This document shows, in pieces, positions 1 to 9,063 of a stretch of 64,000 bases of DNA. The stretch covers positions 41,278-105,277 of the forward strand of contig NZ_NFJL01000014.1 in NCBI RefSeq assembly GCF_002159835.1, written 5' to 3'. The notes beneath the pieces were generated by a model. It worked only from the letters and a program-made list of their open reading frames with translations, was not told the origin of the DNA and did not search any database. The translations under genes were made by a program, and so were the position numbers. Source of the stretch: Blautia sp. An249. Its GTDB lineage: Bacteria > Bacillota > Clostridia > Lachnospirales > Lachnospiraceae. Positions within the stretch are counted from its first letter, which is position 1. The number at the start of each line of letters is the position of its first letter.

Positions 1-187
1 AGAGAAGTCAAAAAGGATTCGTGAATTTCTTATCTTTGCGCTGCACCTTTGAAACAATCCCCCGCTTTGGACGGGGGAGGAAAATAAAAAAACCAAATAG
101 GTATTTATCATGTGTCGCAATAAGCGGCTCATATTTTTACCAGTAAAATGAATGATATTCATTCATAAGAGAGGAAGGATGTTTATT

Positions 188-1516
188 ATGAATGCTAGAA
201 TTGATTTTATTAATGGCAACACAAAGCGTTGTCTCATGGCAATGGCGCTCCCGATGATCGCAGCTATGTTTCTGAATATGATGTATAACTTTGTTGACAG
301 CCTTTGGATCGGCAATTTGCTTGGAGAAACGGCCTATGCCGCTTTGACAAATTCCACCCCTGTCATTCTGGTTTTAACTTCTGTTGCGATGGGGGCGACC
401 AATGGGGTATCTATTTTGATTTCTCAGGCTGTTGGGGCAAAGGACAGGAAAAGAACGGAAAGTCTGGTTGTCACATCGTTTTGTGTCGCAGTGGTTTTCG
501 CTGTCCTTGTAACGGTTTTGCTTGAGGTTTTTCTTCCGGGGATTTTGAACGCACTGAATACCCCGGCTGAAACCTATGAAATGGCATACAGTTATCTGTC
601 CATCTATGTACTTGGGTATCTGGCGGTTTATCTCTATTTATATTTTACTGCTGTTTTGCGCAGCTTTGGCAACTCTATGTTTCAAGCGGCGGCGATGCTG
701 GTATCGACGATCTTAAACGCTATTCTTGATCCTATTTTTATTCACTTTCTTGGCTTTCACGGCGCGGCGATTGCAACGCTGCTTTCTCAGATGATTTGTC
801 TGCTGTTTATGCTGATCTATCTGAAAAAGAAAAAATTGTTTGCGTTTAAAATCTCCGTATTTGACAGACACGATGTTTTGACGTTCATTCAAAAAGCAGT
901 TCCCTCGGTCATTCAGCAGAGTATTCCGGCGATCAGCACGACGTTCCTCACGGCGCTCGTCAGCACATACAGCGTCACGGCAATAGCGGCTTACGGGGTA
1001 ACAGGGAAGCTGGAAACCATTCTATTCTATCCGGCAATGGCGCTGAACATGGTCCTGACTACCATTATCGGACAGTGTGTTGGCGGCGCGCGATATGACC
1101 GGGCAAAAGACTATCTGAAATGTGCATTGGGATATGGCTGTGGCCTGTTGGTGCTCCTTTCTGTTTTGGTCGTTGGCTTTTCCAAACAGCTTTCTGGCCT
1201 ATTCGTGAAAAGCAGTGATGTCGCAGTCATCGTGGGAACATATTTTTTGATCGTCAGCATTGGGTATGTTCTTAACACCGTTACAAATTGCTATCTGGGT
1301 ATGCTCAATGGAATGGGGAAACCTTCCAAGAGTATGCTCCTGATGGTTTTCTATTATATTGTGGTACGGATGCCTCTGGCCTATTTGCTTTCCTGTTTAG
1401 GATTTGGCCTGAACGGGATTTGGGCTGCAGTGCTGGTTAGTCATGTAGTTGCCTGCATGACGGCTTCCGCAACGGGAACAATCATGGTCAAGAAGAAAAT
1501 GGATACAAATTTGTGA
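188..1516 (+). CDS. MATE family multidrug/cation efflux protein
   Basis: A 442-residue polytopic membrane protein of normal MATE length (about 12 hydrophobic segments). The N-terminal half has the family pattern of a polar start, then LPMIAAMFLNMMYNFVDSLWIG, split here as LPMIAAMFLNMMYN followed by FVDSLWIG, and the second half repeats the fold. MATE proteins export drugs or other organic cations by Na+ or H+ antiport in the cytoplasmic membrane. The start at 188 is chosen because the GAGGAAGG ribosome site at 171-178 is about 9 bases away; the in-frame ATG at 179 is too close. It stands alone, followed by a strong terminator, so it is probably not co-transcribed with the TetR gene downstream. 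The substrate cannot be told from sequence. Confidence 0.93.
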   Translation: MNARIDFINGNTKRCLMAMALPMIAAMFLNMMYNFVDSLWIGNLLGETAYAALTNSTPVILVLTSVAMGATNGVSILISQAVGAKDRKRTESLVVTSFCVAVVFAVLVTVLLEVFLPGILNALNTPAETYEMAYSYLSIYVLGYLAVYLYLYFTAVLRSFGNSMFQAAAMLVSTILNAILDPIFIHFLGFHGAAIATLLSQMICLLFMLIYLKKKKLFAFKISVFDRHDVLTFIQKAVPSVIQQSIPAISTTFLTALVSTYSVTAIAAYGVTGKLETILFYPAMALNMVLTTIIGQCVGGARYDRAKDYLKCALGYGCGLLVLLSVLVVGFSKQLSGLFVKSSDVAVIVGTYFLIVSIGYVLNTVTNCYLGMLNGMGKPSKSMLLMVFYYIVVRMPLAYLLSCLGFGLNGIWAAVLVSHVVACMTASATGTIMVKKKMDTNL

Positions 1517-1570
1517 GCCTGAAGACGAAGAACTTTCAAGATACAGAGTAATCAAAAGTATTAAGTTATT

Positions 1571-1618
1571 GCCGCGGCCAATTAGATTCTATTTTTATTG
1601 GCTGCGGCTATCTTTTTT
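1571..1618 (+). terminator. Rho-independent terminator after the MATE gene
   Basis: GCCGCGGCCAAT pairs with ATTGGCTGCGGC across a short AT-rich loop and is followed by TATCTTTTTT. It isolates the MATE gene from the TetR gene. Confidence 0.9.
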
Positions 1619-1646
1619 GAGGAAATACGAAATCTCGATGCTCCTC

Positions 1647-1674
1647 TTGACAAGATGAATTTCTCTGTTATAAT
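1647..1674 (+). promoter_or_regulatory. Promoter of the TetR regulator gene
   Basis: A perfect TTGACA (1647-1652) and a perfect TATAAT (1669-1674) are separated by 16 bases. The start of transcription would fall near 1681, inside the inverted repeat at 1679-1713, which fits autorepression. Confidence 0.85.
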
Positions 1675-1678
1675 TAAA

Positions 1679-1713
1679 ACATCGTTTTAAATACAGTGTT
1701 TTAAAAACGGTGT
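1679..1713 (+). promoter_or_regulatory. Imperfect inverted repeat, probable TetR operator
   Basis: Left arm ACATCGTTTTAAA and right arm TTTAAAAACGGTGT (reverse complement ACACCGTTTTTAAA) form an imperfect palindrome directly after the -10 box and before the TetR start codon. TetR proteins usually bind such repeats next to their own gene. The assignment to this TetR is inference. Confidence 0.6.
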
Positions 1714-1738
1714 CTCAAAAGGGGAAGGTGGATCATCA

Positions 1739-2353
1739 ATGGCAAGCAGAATCGAAGGGTTTGACGAAAAGATTCTTGCCTGCGCAAAGGAAGAATTTTT
1801 AGGAAAAGGCTACACGGACGCTTCTATACGGACGATTGCTCAAAACGCCGGTGTCAGTACCAGTACAATCTATACGCGGTATTCAGACAAGGAGGGACTG
1901 TTCCGTTTTCTTGTGGAACCAGCAGCCAATGGTCTGAAAGAGTTGCTGCAGCAAACGTTAAGTGGATTTTCTTCTTTGCCGGGAAACGAGCAGAATGAAA
2001 AATGTATGGAATATTCAAATCGCGGTTTTGAAGCTGTGATAGCATATATCTATAAATACTTTTCGGAATTTAAACTGCTGATTACCGGAGCGCCGGGGAA
2101 TTATTATCAAGAATTTTTAGAAGATTTAGTAGAACTGGACACAGACTGTACAAAGAAATTTTTGATTCAAGCGAAAAGCAAAGCCCTGGCAGAGGGACGT
2201 ATTACAGATGGGTTTTTACATGTTGTTTCCAGCGCTTTTTACTCTGGGATATTTGAAGTGGTAATCCACGATATGCCGATGGAAGAAGCGAAAAATTATA
2301 TCAATGAGCTGCGTACCTTTTACGGGAATGGATGGAAAGAATATTATCAATAA
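1739..2353 (+). CDS. TetR/AcrR family transcriptional regulator
   Basis: A 204-residue protein with a typical TetR N-terminal helix-turn-helix (about residues 10-55): SIRTIAQNAGVSTSTIYTRY followed by the DKEGLF helix. The C-terminal ligand domain (about 70-200) is not conserved enough to name a ligand. The start has a GGGGAAGG ribosome site. It is preceded by its own strong promoter and a palindrome, so it probably represses itself. The ABC/ECF transport operon begins 320 bases downstream on the same strand after a KTR gene and a terminator, so that operon is a plausible second target. The MATE gene upstream is another candidate. Confidence 0.92.
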   Translation: MASRIEGFDEKILACAKEEFLGKGYTDASIRTIAQNAGVSTSTIYTRYSDKEGLFRFLVEPAANGLKELLQQTLSGFSSLPGNEQNEKCMEYSNRGFEAVIAYIYKYFSEFKLLITGAPGNYYQEFLEDLVELDTDCTKKFLIQAKSKALAEGRITDGFLHVVSSAFYSGIFEVVIHDMPMEEAKNYINELRTFYGNGWKEYYQ

Positions 2354-2378
2354 TAGGCGGGAAGAAGGTGCAATAGAA

Positions 2379-2591
2379 ATGCAGAAAACGGAAGATTTTT
2401 GTGTGGACGAAAATGGCTGGATACATTGTCCGTTTTGTAAATGCAGAACAAGGACAAAAATACGGGCAGATACTTCTTTGAAAAATTTCCCCATATTTTG
2501 TCCGAAGTGCAAACAGGAATGTTTGATAGATGTTGACAATATGAAAATACGATTATCAGTAGTGCCAGACGCTAAGACGCAGAGCCGATAA
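2379..2591 (+). CDS. Small cysteine-rich KTR-domain protein
   Basis: A 70-residue protein with two CPxC-type knuckles (HCPFCKCRTRTKIR and FCPKCKQECL), probably one zinc site. The TRTKIRADT stretch corresponds to the KTR motif. Such proteins are common cargo neighbours of ribosomal-protection tet genes in gut Firmicutes; their function is unknown. A second copy lies beside tet(O) at 19823-19996. DNA similarity between the copies continues past the stop of the shorter one into the terminator. Here one T is missing from the GACGCTTAAGACGC seen in the other copy, so the TAA stop is lost and the reading frame runs five residues further, ending inside the terminator stem. Confidence 0.85.
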   Translation: MQKTEDFCVDENGWIHCPFCKCRTRTKIRADTSLKNFPIFCPKCKQECLIDVDNMKIRLSVVPDAKTQSR

Positions 2592-2635
2592 TTTGTTCAT
2601 GGTAAAATACATGACAGATTATCGGCTTTTTCTTT
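2583..2635 (+). terminator. Terminator overlapping the KTR stop codon
   Basis: AGCCGATAAT (2583-2592) pairs with ATTATCGGCT (2618-2627), followed by TTTTCTTTT. The KTR stop codon lies in the left stem. Transcription of the next operon therefore needs its own start or read-through. Confidence 0.85.
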
Positions 2636-2643
2636 TGAATATA

Positions 2644-2661
2644 GGTTAGCGGAATCTAACC
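2644..2661 (+). promoter_or_regulatory. Inverted repeat GGTTAG-N6-CTAACC before the ABC operon
   Basis: A perfect 6-bp inverted repeat with a 6-base centre lies between the terminator and the ribosome site of the first ABC gene. GGTTAG is the half-site of the corynebacterial DtxR/IdeR iron box, although the spacing differs. The same GTTAG-N6-CTAAC pattern recurs at 9549-9564 before the AraC gene. The operator role is inferred from position and recurrence. Confidence 0.6.
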
Positions 2662-2676
2662 GAAGGAGGGATTTGT

Positions 2677-4425
2677 ATGAATCAGTCACAGGGCGGCAAT
2701 CCATTTGGCAGACTTGTAGAGTTTGCGAAGCCGCATAAGACAGGGTATATCATTTCTGTCATCCTTGCTGTGCTGGGAGTTGCTTTTGGTATCGTTCCCT
2801 ATTTTGCAACAGCGAAAATGACGATTGCGTTACTCTCTGGAAATCGGGATTTATCATTTTACATGGTTTGGTGCCTGATTTCCGGTGGCTGTTTTGTTTT
2901 CAAAGCAATCTTAATGGGAATTTCCACAAGGACATCCCATGAGGCAACTTTTGAAGTACTATCCGAGGCAAGACGGAAAATTGCTTCAAAACTTACCAGA
3001 GTTCCTATGGGGTATATCCTGGGCACTCCGTCCGGACAGTTAAAAAACGGTATGGTGGAACGAATCGAACAATTAGAAGTTCCTCTTGCCCATGTAATTC
3101 CGGAAATGACTTCTAATCTGCTCGTACCAATCGCAATTATCATTTATCTGTTTGTTTTGGACTGGCGAATGGCGCTTGTATCATTGATTACGATTCCGGT
3201 TGGAATGATGTGTTACATGGGAATGATGAAAGAGTACCCTAAGAAATACGGGGAGGTTGTAAAAGCAGGAAACCACATGAGCGCAACAACAGTAGAGTAT
3301 ATAGGCGGTATCGAAGTCATTAAGGCGTTCAATCAGGCTGATAATTCTTATCAGAAATTCACCAATGCAGTCCATGCAAATGCAGACCTGATTTTAGACT
3401 GGATGAAAGATACACAAAAATATTCGGCAATTATGATGAGTGTGTGGCCTGCGGCGCTTATCAGTGTGCTTCCAATAGGATGCTTGTTTTATATGAACGG
3501 TTCTTTGTCGGCGGCTGACTTTATTACGGTAACAGTCCTGTCGTTGGGGATTGCAGGCCCTATTGTAGCTGCCATGTTCTTCACGGATGATATTGCCAAA
3601 ATAGGTACAGTAATGGGAGAGATTGACGGTATATTAAATCAGCCGGAGCTTGTCCGTCCAGAAGAAAAATGCGATTTACAAAACCTTACGATTTCTCTGG
3701 AAAATGTTCATTTTGCATACGATGAAAAAGAGGTGCTGAAAGGGATTGACCTGACAATTCCACAAGGGAAAATTACAGCTTTTGTAGGGCCATCCGGCAG
3801 CGGAAAGTCAACGATTGCAAAATTGATTGCGTCCTTTTGGGATGTGACCGGAGGATTGATTACGATTGGAGATAAAAGCATAAAAGAAATCCCCATCGAC
3901 CAACTGAACGATTTGATTTCCTATGTATCACAGGACAATTATCTGTTTAACGACACGGTACGCAACAATATCCGCATGGGCAGACCTAAGGCAAGTGATT
4001 CCGAGGTAGAACAGATTGCAAAGGCTTCTGGCTGCCATGAGTTCATTATGAACCTTGAACACGGATACGAAACTGTGGTTGGCGGTGCCGGAGGGCATTT
4101 GTCCGGCGGAGAACGTCAGCGGATTGCGATTGCCAGAGCAATGCTGAAAAATGCCCCGATTGTTATCCTTGATGAAGCAACTTCCTACACTGACCCGGAG
4201 AATGAGGCAGTCATTCAGGATGCCATCAGCCGGTTGACAAAGGGAAAAACAATGATTGTCATAGCTCACCGGCTGTCAACAATTACGGATTCCGATCAGA
4301 TTGTTGTTGTGAAAGACGGAATGATTCAGGCAAAAGGAACGCATAAGGAATTGTTGGAAAAATGCAGTCTTTATCATACGATGTGGGCGGCTCACATGGA
4401 TGCGAAGGAGGTGAAAACGGCATGA
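2677..4425 (+). CDS. ABC half-transporter, fused permease and ATPase (first of a pair)
   Basis: A 582-residue half-transporter. Residues 1-310 hold about six membrane segments of the exporter (type IV) fold. The ATPase domain has Walker A GPSGSGKST near 371, signature LSGGERQRIAIARA near 474 and Walker B VILDEATS near 496. The start has an AAGGAGGG ribosome site. Its last four bases overlap the start of the next gene (ATGA), so the two are translationally coupled and probably form a heterodimer. YbtP/YbtQ and IrtA/IrtB are pairs with this architecture that import ferric siderophores. The ECF genes downstream and the DtxR-like repeat upstream make an import role plausible here, but direction and substrate are not shown by sequence alone. 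Confidence 0.9.
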   Translation: MNQSQGGNPFGRLVEFAKPHKTGYIISVILAVLGVAFGIVPYFATAKMTIALLSGNRDLSFYMVWCLISGGCFVFKAILMGISTRTSHEATFEVLSEARRKIASKLTRVPMGYILGTPSGQLKNGMVERIEQLEVPLAHVIPEMTSNLLVPIAIIIYLFVLDWRMALVSLITIPVGMMCYMGMMKEYPKKYGEVVKAGNHMSATTVEYIGGIEVIKAFNQADNSYQKFTNAVHANADLILDWMKDTQKYSAIMMSVWPAALISVLPIGCLFYMNGSLSAADFITVTVLSLGIAGPIVAAMFFTDDIAKIGTVMGEIDGILNQPELVRPEEKCDLQNLTISLENVHFAYDEKEVLKGIDLTIPQGKITAFVGPSGSGKSTIAKLIASFWDVTGGLITIGDKSIKEIPIDQLNDLISYVSQDNYLFNDTVRNNIRMGRPKASDSEVEQIAKASGCHEFIMNLEHGYETVVGGAGGHLSGGERQRIAIARAMLKNAPIVILDEATSYTDPENEAVIQDAISRLTKGKTMIVIAHRLSTITDSDQIVVVKDGMIQAKGTHKELLEKCSLYHTMWAAHMDAKEVKTA

Positions 4426-6170
4426 TACGTTCTTTTCGGAAATTCTTTCATTTTGCAGGCCGTCAGAGCCGGAATTGGTATTTGGGACTTCTTTATGAAA
4501 TTATACGCTGCATTTTAGAGGCCCTGCAATTTGCTGCCCTTTTGGTTGTTTTGGACGGATTAGTTCGTGATGATATTACCACACAGACCGCGCTTCTTGC
4601 TTTTGGCATTATGTTAGCCAGTGTAATCGGAACCATTATTTTTTGGTATCTGGCACACGGAAAAGAGGGTGAAGGCAGTTATCGGATGTGTGAGGACAAG
4701 AGGATTCAGATTGGGAACCGCATGAAATATATGCCAATGGGTTATTTCAACAGCCACAGCCTGGGTAATCTCACATCCGTTGCAACGGCAACCATGAGTG
4801 ATTTGGAAAGCATGTCCTTTGCTATTATTGTACGCACTTTGGTAGGTGTGATTCATGCCAGTATCTTTTCTATTGCTATGTGTTGTTTTAGCTGGAAGAT
4901 CAGCCTGATTTTTTTGACTGGTGTAATCCTGTTTATGGTGATTAACACCATGCTCCTGCGCTGCTCCAAAAAATTATCTCCTATGCGGTTAGAAGCACAG
5001 ACGGAGTTCATGGACGCCGTACTGGAATACATACAGGGAATGGGGGTTGTGCGGGCATTTCACATGGCAAAGCAATCAAATACCACGTTAGAAAAATCCA
5101 TTGACGAAACGCAGAAAAAGAATCAGCTTATTGAAAGACAGCGAATTCCCTATATAGCAGCGGAGCAGGTTTGCTTACGCATCGCCAGCGCTATTGCTGC
5201 TTTCACTGCTATCGTGCTTTTTGTAAATGGTACGTTGGAATTGACATATTGCCTGATGATATTGGTATCGGCGTTTATGGTATATAGTCAGTTAGAAAGC
5301 GCGGGAGAAATGTTTTTTATGCTTTCGATGATTGACGCTTCTATTGACCGTGTGGAGGAAATCAATCAGAGTCCGCAGATTGATATTGACGGTAAAGAGC
5401 AGGCCCCTGCACGGTTAGACATTGAAATGCAGGATGTGAGCTTTTCTTATGGGGATAAAAAAGTAATCGACCATGTATCGCTTACCATTTTGCAGGGAAC
5501 CACGACAGCGATTGTCGGCCCGTCTGGTTCTGGGAAAACGACATTGGTAAATCTGATTGCCCGCTTTTGGGATGTTGACAGCGGAAGTGTCCGTATCGGT
5601 GGGATTGATGTCAAAGATTATAAGCTGGACAGTCTGATGAAAAATATCAGTATGGTGTTCCAGAATGTATATTTGTTCCCGGATACGATTGAGAACAATA
5701 TTAAATTCGGTTCTCCAAATGCCACTCATGAGGATGTAGTAAAAGCGGCAAAAGCGGCAAGGTGTCATGATTTTATCTTGGCATTACCGGATGGGTATCA
5801 GACAGTAATTGGCGAAAGCGGCGCAACCATTTCTGGCGGCGAAAAGCAGAGGATTTCTATTGCAAGAGCGATTATGAAAGATGCGCCCATTATTATTTTG
5901 GATGAGGCGACAGCAAATGTCGATCCCGAAAACGAAGCAGAGCTTCAGAAAGCGATTGAAGCATTAACACGGGGAAAAACCATCATTATGATTGCCCACC
6001 GCTTGAAAACCGTGAAAAATGCAAATCAAATCATCGTTATCGACCGAGGGAAAATCTCTCAACGGGGAACGCATGACGAGCTTATCAAACAGGCTGGTAT
6101 ATATGCGGATTTCGTTGGTATGAGAGAAAAGGCAATCGGTTGGAAAATCAAGGCAGACAGTCTTGCATAA
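4422..6170 (+). CDS. ABC half-transporter, fused permease and ATPase (second of a pair)
   Basis: A 582-residue partner of the preceding half-transporter, the same length and layout: membrane domain in the first 310 residues, then an ATPase domain with Walker A GPSGSGKTT near 366, signature ISGGEKQRISIARA near 470 and Walker B IILDEATAN near 492. The start ATG at 4422 overlaps the stop of the first gene and is preceded by GAAGGAGG. Both ATPase sites look intact, so neither member is an obviously degenerate site. A 67-base gap with a fresh AAAGGAG site separates it from the ECF S-component gene, so all probably belong to one operon. Confidence 0.9.
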   Translation: MIRSFRKFFHFAGRQSRNWYLGLLYEIIRCILEALQFAALLVVLDGLVRDDITTQTALLAFGIMLASVIGTIIFWYLAHGKEGEGSYRMCEDKRIQIGNRMKYMPMGYFNSHSLGNLTSVATATMSDLESMSFAIIVRTLVGVIHASIFSIAMCCFSWKISLIFLTGVILFMVINTMLLRCSKKLSPMRLEAQTEFMDAVLEYIQGMGVVRAFHMAKQSNTTLEKSIDETQKKNQLIERQRIPYIAAEQVCLRIASAIAAFTAIVLFVNGTLELTYCLMILVSAFMVYSQLESAGEMFFMLSMIDASIDRVEEINQSPQIDIDGKEQAPARLDIEMQDVSFSYGDKKVIDHVSLTILQGTTTAIVGPSGSGKTTLVNLIARFWDVDSGSVRIGGIDVKDYKLDSLMKNISMVFQNVYLFPDTIENNIKFGSPNATHEDVVKAAKAARCHDFILALPDGYQTVIGESGATISGGEKQRISIARAIMKDAPIIILDEATANVDPENEAELQKAIEALTRGKTIIMIAHRLKTVKNANQIIVIDRGKISQRGTHDELIKQAGIYADFVGMREKAIGWKIKADSLA

Positions 6171-6237
6171 AAGAAACACCCAAGGGTGTACCACAATGGT
6201 CAAAAAGATGACCAAAAAAATGAAAGGAGTTCCTACA

Positions 6238-6825
6238 ATGGACAAGAAAAAATTAAACGCAAAAGATTTCATCAACATCGGTATCTTCACTGTCATCTAT
6301 TTTGTGATGTTCTTCATTACCGGCATGATGGGCTACATTCCTATTTTTGCAGTCATCATCCCGTTGGTGCTGGGGATTCTGGGCGGCATCCCGTTCATGC
6401 TGTTTCTGACAAAGACCGGAAAATTTGGTGCTGCTACGATTATGGGTACACTTGTCAGCGTTCTCTGCTTTTTGATGGGCCAAAGCTGGATTTCGATTCC
6501 CTTTGGAATTATTTTCGGTTTCCTTGCCGATTTGATTTTTAAAGCAGGCGAGTATAAAAGCTGGAAACATACGGTGTTAGGATATTGTGTGTTTACGGAA
6601 TGGGTGATCGGTTCCATGCTGCCGATGTGGATTATGAGAGATACTTTCTTTGAGGCATACAGAAGCAGCGGAGGTACGGATGAGTATATCAATGCTGTGA
6701 TGAACCTTACAGCTAATTGGATGCTGCCGGTGGTTATTCTTTTAGGTATCGTTGGGGGCGTAATTGGCGCTTATCTGGGCAGGGCAATCCTGAAAAAGCA
6801 CTTTGTGAAGGCGGGCATTGTCTAA
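6238..6825 (+). CDS. MptD-like ECF transporter substrate-binding (S) component
   Basis: A 195-residue very hydrophobic protein with about six membrane helices, the size of an S component of energy-coupling factor transporters. Small-residue-rich helices near the N-terminus (FFITGMMGYIP; LVLGILGGIPFML) fit the docking surface for EcfT. It is followed with a one-base overlap (TAATG) by EcfT and then EcfA, so the full ECF set is encoded in order S-T-A. The start at 6238 has an AAAGGAG site; upstream in-frame ATG codons lack one. The MptD-like assignment is recognition of overall sequence character. The substrate is not known; a metal or metallophore is suggested by context only. Confidence 0.8.
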   Translation: MDKKKLNAKDFINIGIFTVIYFVMFFITGMMGYIPIFAVIIPLVLGILGGIPFMLFLTKTGKFGAATIMGTLVSVLCFLMGQSWISIPFGIIFGFLADLIFKAGEYKSWKHTVLGYCVFTEWVIGSMLPMWIMRDTFFEAYRSSGGTDEYINAVMNLTANWMLPVVILLGIVGGVIGAYLGRAILKKHFVKAGIV

Positions 6826-7567
6826 TGAAAACAGAATTATTACTGTCAGTTGATTCAAAGCAGCGTTTTTGGCTTGATCCAAGAACGAAGCTATATATGC
6901 TGGTGGTATTCAGCATTGTGATGATTGATGGAAAAACGGACGGTATTAGTTTCTGGTTAAAGCCTGTATTGGCGCTGATTCCCTTTTTCCTCCTGCTTTC
7001 GGGCAGGAGGAAAAAGGCTGCCATCATTTATCTGGTTGTTTTTGTTATCTCATGGACGGTAAATTTGTTTCTCGTTCCATATATGGGAGTGCTGGGAACA
7101 ATCATAATATCGCTGTTGGCTCAATTTGGAACAAGATGGTTTCCCAGTGCTATGATGGGGTACTATCTTCTTTCGACAACAAAGGTTAGTGAATTTGTCC
7201 TTGCCATGCAGCGTATGCACATACCAGAGGCATTTATTATTCCATTTTCCGTCATGTTCCGATTCTTCCCTACCATATCCGAAGAAGCTGAATCTATCGG
7301 AAACGCTATGCGTATGAGAGGAATTACAGAAAAAATTTTTTTAAGCATCCGGGGGCCGTATTAGAATATCGAATTGTGCCTCTTATGATGTCGGTGGTGA
7401 CAATAGGGAACGACCTCTCTGCCGCTGCTTTGACTAGGGGGTTAGGGAACGGGAAAAAACGTACAAGCATTTGCAAAATAGGCTTTTGCCGGAAAGACCT
7501 TGTTCTCATGCTCGTTGTTACTGCCGCCCTGTTGGTGTTCCTGCTTTTTTCGGGAGGGTTGAAATGA
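6825..7567 (+). pseudogene. ECF transporter transmembrane (T) component, split by a -1 frameshift
   Basis: The frame from 6825 encodes the T component up to GNAMRMRGITEK and then stops at 7364. The missing C-terminal part (KHPGAVLEYRIVPLMM..., with the second coupling motif ALTRGLG and a last membrane helix) continues in the -1 frame and ends at 7567, overlapping the EcfA start as ATGA. The switch falls in an A6T7 run (7330-7342). The two xRG coupling motifs that contact the ATPases lie on opposite sides of the break. This may be a real indel, an assembly error, or slippage: the zero frame here reads T TTT TTA, a canonical -1 slippery heptamer. All other parts of the operon look intact. Confidence 0.8.
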
Positions 7568-9063
7568 TAGAGTTTAAGGATGTGTCGTTTCAATATGAGC
7601 AAGGCGATTCTAAAGGAAAAATCGAAAATATAAATTTGACAATCCATGATGGCGAGGCTGTTTTAATCTGCGGAGAATCAGGCTGTGGCAAAACAACGCT
7701 TACCCGCTTAATTAACGGTTTAATTCCCCATTACTATGAAGGAACACTCACCGGGCAAACGATTGTGCAGGGAATTGATGTGAAAAATGGCTCTCTTTAT
7801 TCCCTGTCTGGTGTGGTTGGCTCTGTTTTTCAGAATCCAAGAACGCAATTTTTTACGGTAGACACTACCAGCGAAATTGCATTTGGATGTGAAAATATAG
7901 GAATAGATGCAGGAGAAATTAGTTCAAGAATAGAAAACACCGTAAACGCATTAAAAATTAAAGATTTGCTGAATAGAAGTCTTTTTGCATTGTCTGGCGG
8001 TGAAAAACAAAAAATTGCCTGTGCATCTGTTTCAGCGATGGAACCGGATATATTTGTGTTAGATGAACCATCTTCCAATTTGGATATTAAATCAATCAGA
8101 GAATTAAAAAATGTATTGCGTGAATGGAAATCACAAGGGAAAACCATTGTGATTGCGGAACACCGCTTGTACTATCTGATGGATATTGCAGATCGGGTTC
8201 TGTATATGCAAAATGGACGAATAAAAGCAAATCTTTCCATCTCTGATTTTAGAAAAAAGTCCACCGATGAATTGCACTCTCTGGGACTTAGAGCTTTGCA
8301 GTCGGAAAATTTCAGTAAAATGCAAAGCGTGGTTTGTGCGACAAAACAACTATATTTTCGGGACTTTGAAGCCTCTTATAAAAATGCTTCTGAAGGAAAA
8401 AAGAAAAAGCGGAAGGTACTGGATATATCTGACTTGATGGTTCCGCAAGGCTCCGTGGTTGGAGTAGTCGGCAACAATGGGGCTGGGAAAACCACTTTTG
8501 CACATAATTTGTGTGGGCTGCTTCAAAAAGCAAAAGGCAGTATGACCATGAACGGGAAAACCTATATGGCAAGTCAGCGGATTAAGGCGTGCTATATGGT
8601 TATGCAGGATGTAAACCACCAACTCTTTACAGAAAGTGTAATGGATGAAATTCTGCTAAGTCTGGATTATTCAGACGAGGAAAAAGCATTGCTCGAAGCA
8701 AATCGCATTATGGAAAGTCTGCATATTTCAGAATATAAGGACGCCCATCCGATGTCTTTATCTGGTGGCCAGAAGCAGCGGGTGGCCATTGCCAGTGCGA
8801 TTGCGTCTGATAAGCAGGTCATTATTTTTGACGAGCCGACAAGCGGATTAGATTATAGGCACATGAAGAAAGTGGCAGAAAATTTGAGAGAATTGAGTTC
8901 ATTGGGGAAAACATTATTCATTGTTACACATGACCCGGAACTGATTGCAGAGTGCTGCAATTATTTTGTGTTTATCGAAAATGGCAAAGTGCTATGGAGC
9001 GATGGGTGGAACAGGATAAGCCGGGAGCGATTAAAAAGGTTCTTTGCTTTTGAGGGGAATTAA
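7564..9063 (+). CDS. ECF transporter ATPase with two fused ABC domains
   Basis: A 499-residue cytoplasmic protein with two complete ABC ATPase domains, equivalent to EcfA and EcfA' in one chain. Domain 1 has Walker A GESGCGKTT (about 37), signature LSGGEKQKIACA (about 143) and Walker B VLDEPSSNLD. Domain 2 has Walker A GNNGAGKTT (about 303), signature LSGGQKQRVAIA (about 399) and IFDEPTSGLD. It powers uptake through the S and T components encoded just upstream. The start at 7564 overlaps the stop of the -1-frame end of EcfT, implying translational coupling to that frame. A small DtxR remnant begins immediately after its stop. Confidence 0.9.
   Translation: MIEFKDVSFQYEQGDSKGKIENINLTIHDGEAVLICGESGCGKTTLTRLINGLIPHYYEGTLTGQTIVQGIDVKNGSLYSLSGVVGSVFQNPRTQFFTVDTTSEIAFGCENIGIDAGEISSRIENTVNALKIKDLLNRSLFALSGGEKQKIACASVSAMEPDIFVLDEPSSNLDIKSIRELKNVLREWKSQGKTIVIAEHRLYYLMDIADRVLYMQNGRIKANLSISDFRKKSTDELHSLGLRALQSENFSKMQSVVCATKQLYFRDFEASYKNASEGKKKKRKVLDISDLMVPQGSVVGVVGNNGAGKTTFAHNLCGLLQKAKGSMTMNGKTYMASQRIKACYMVMQDVNHQLFTESVMDEILLSLDYSDEEKALLEANRIMESLHISEYKDAHPMSLSGGQKQRVAIASAIASDKQVIIFDEPTSGLDYRHMKKVAENLRELSSLGKTLFIVTHDPELIAECCNYFVFIENGKVLWSDGWNRISRERLKRFFAFEGN

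Noticed and set aside
61..90. GC-rich hairpin CCCCCG/CGGGGG before the MATE gene
   Set aside because: No T run follows on the + strand and the gene to which it would belong is outside the window; too little to call a terminator or riboswitch.
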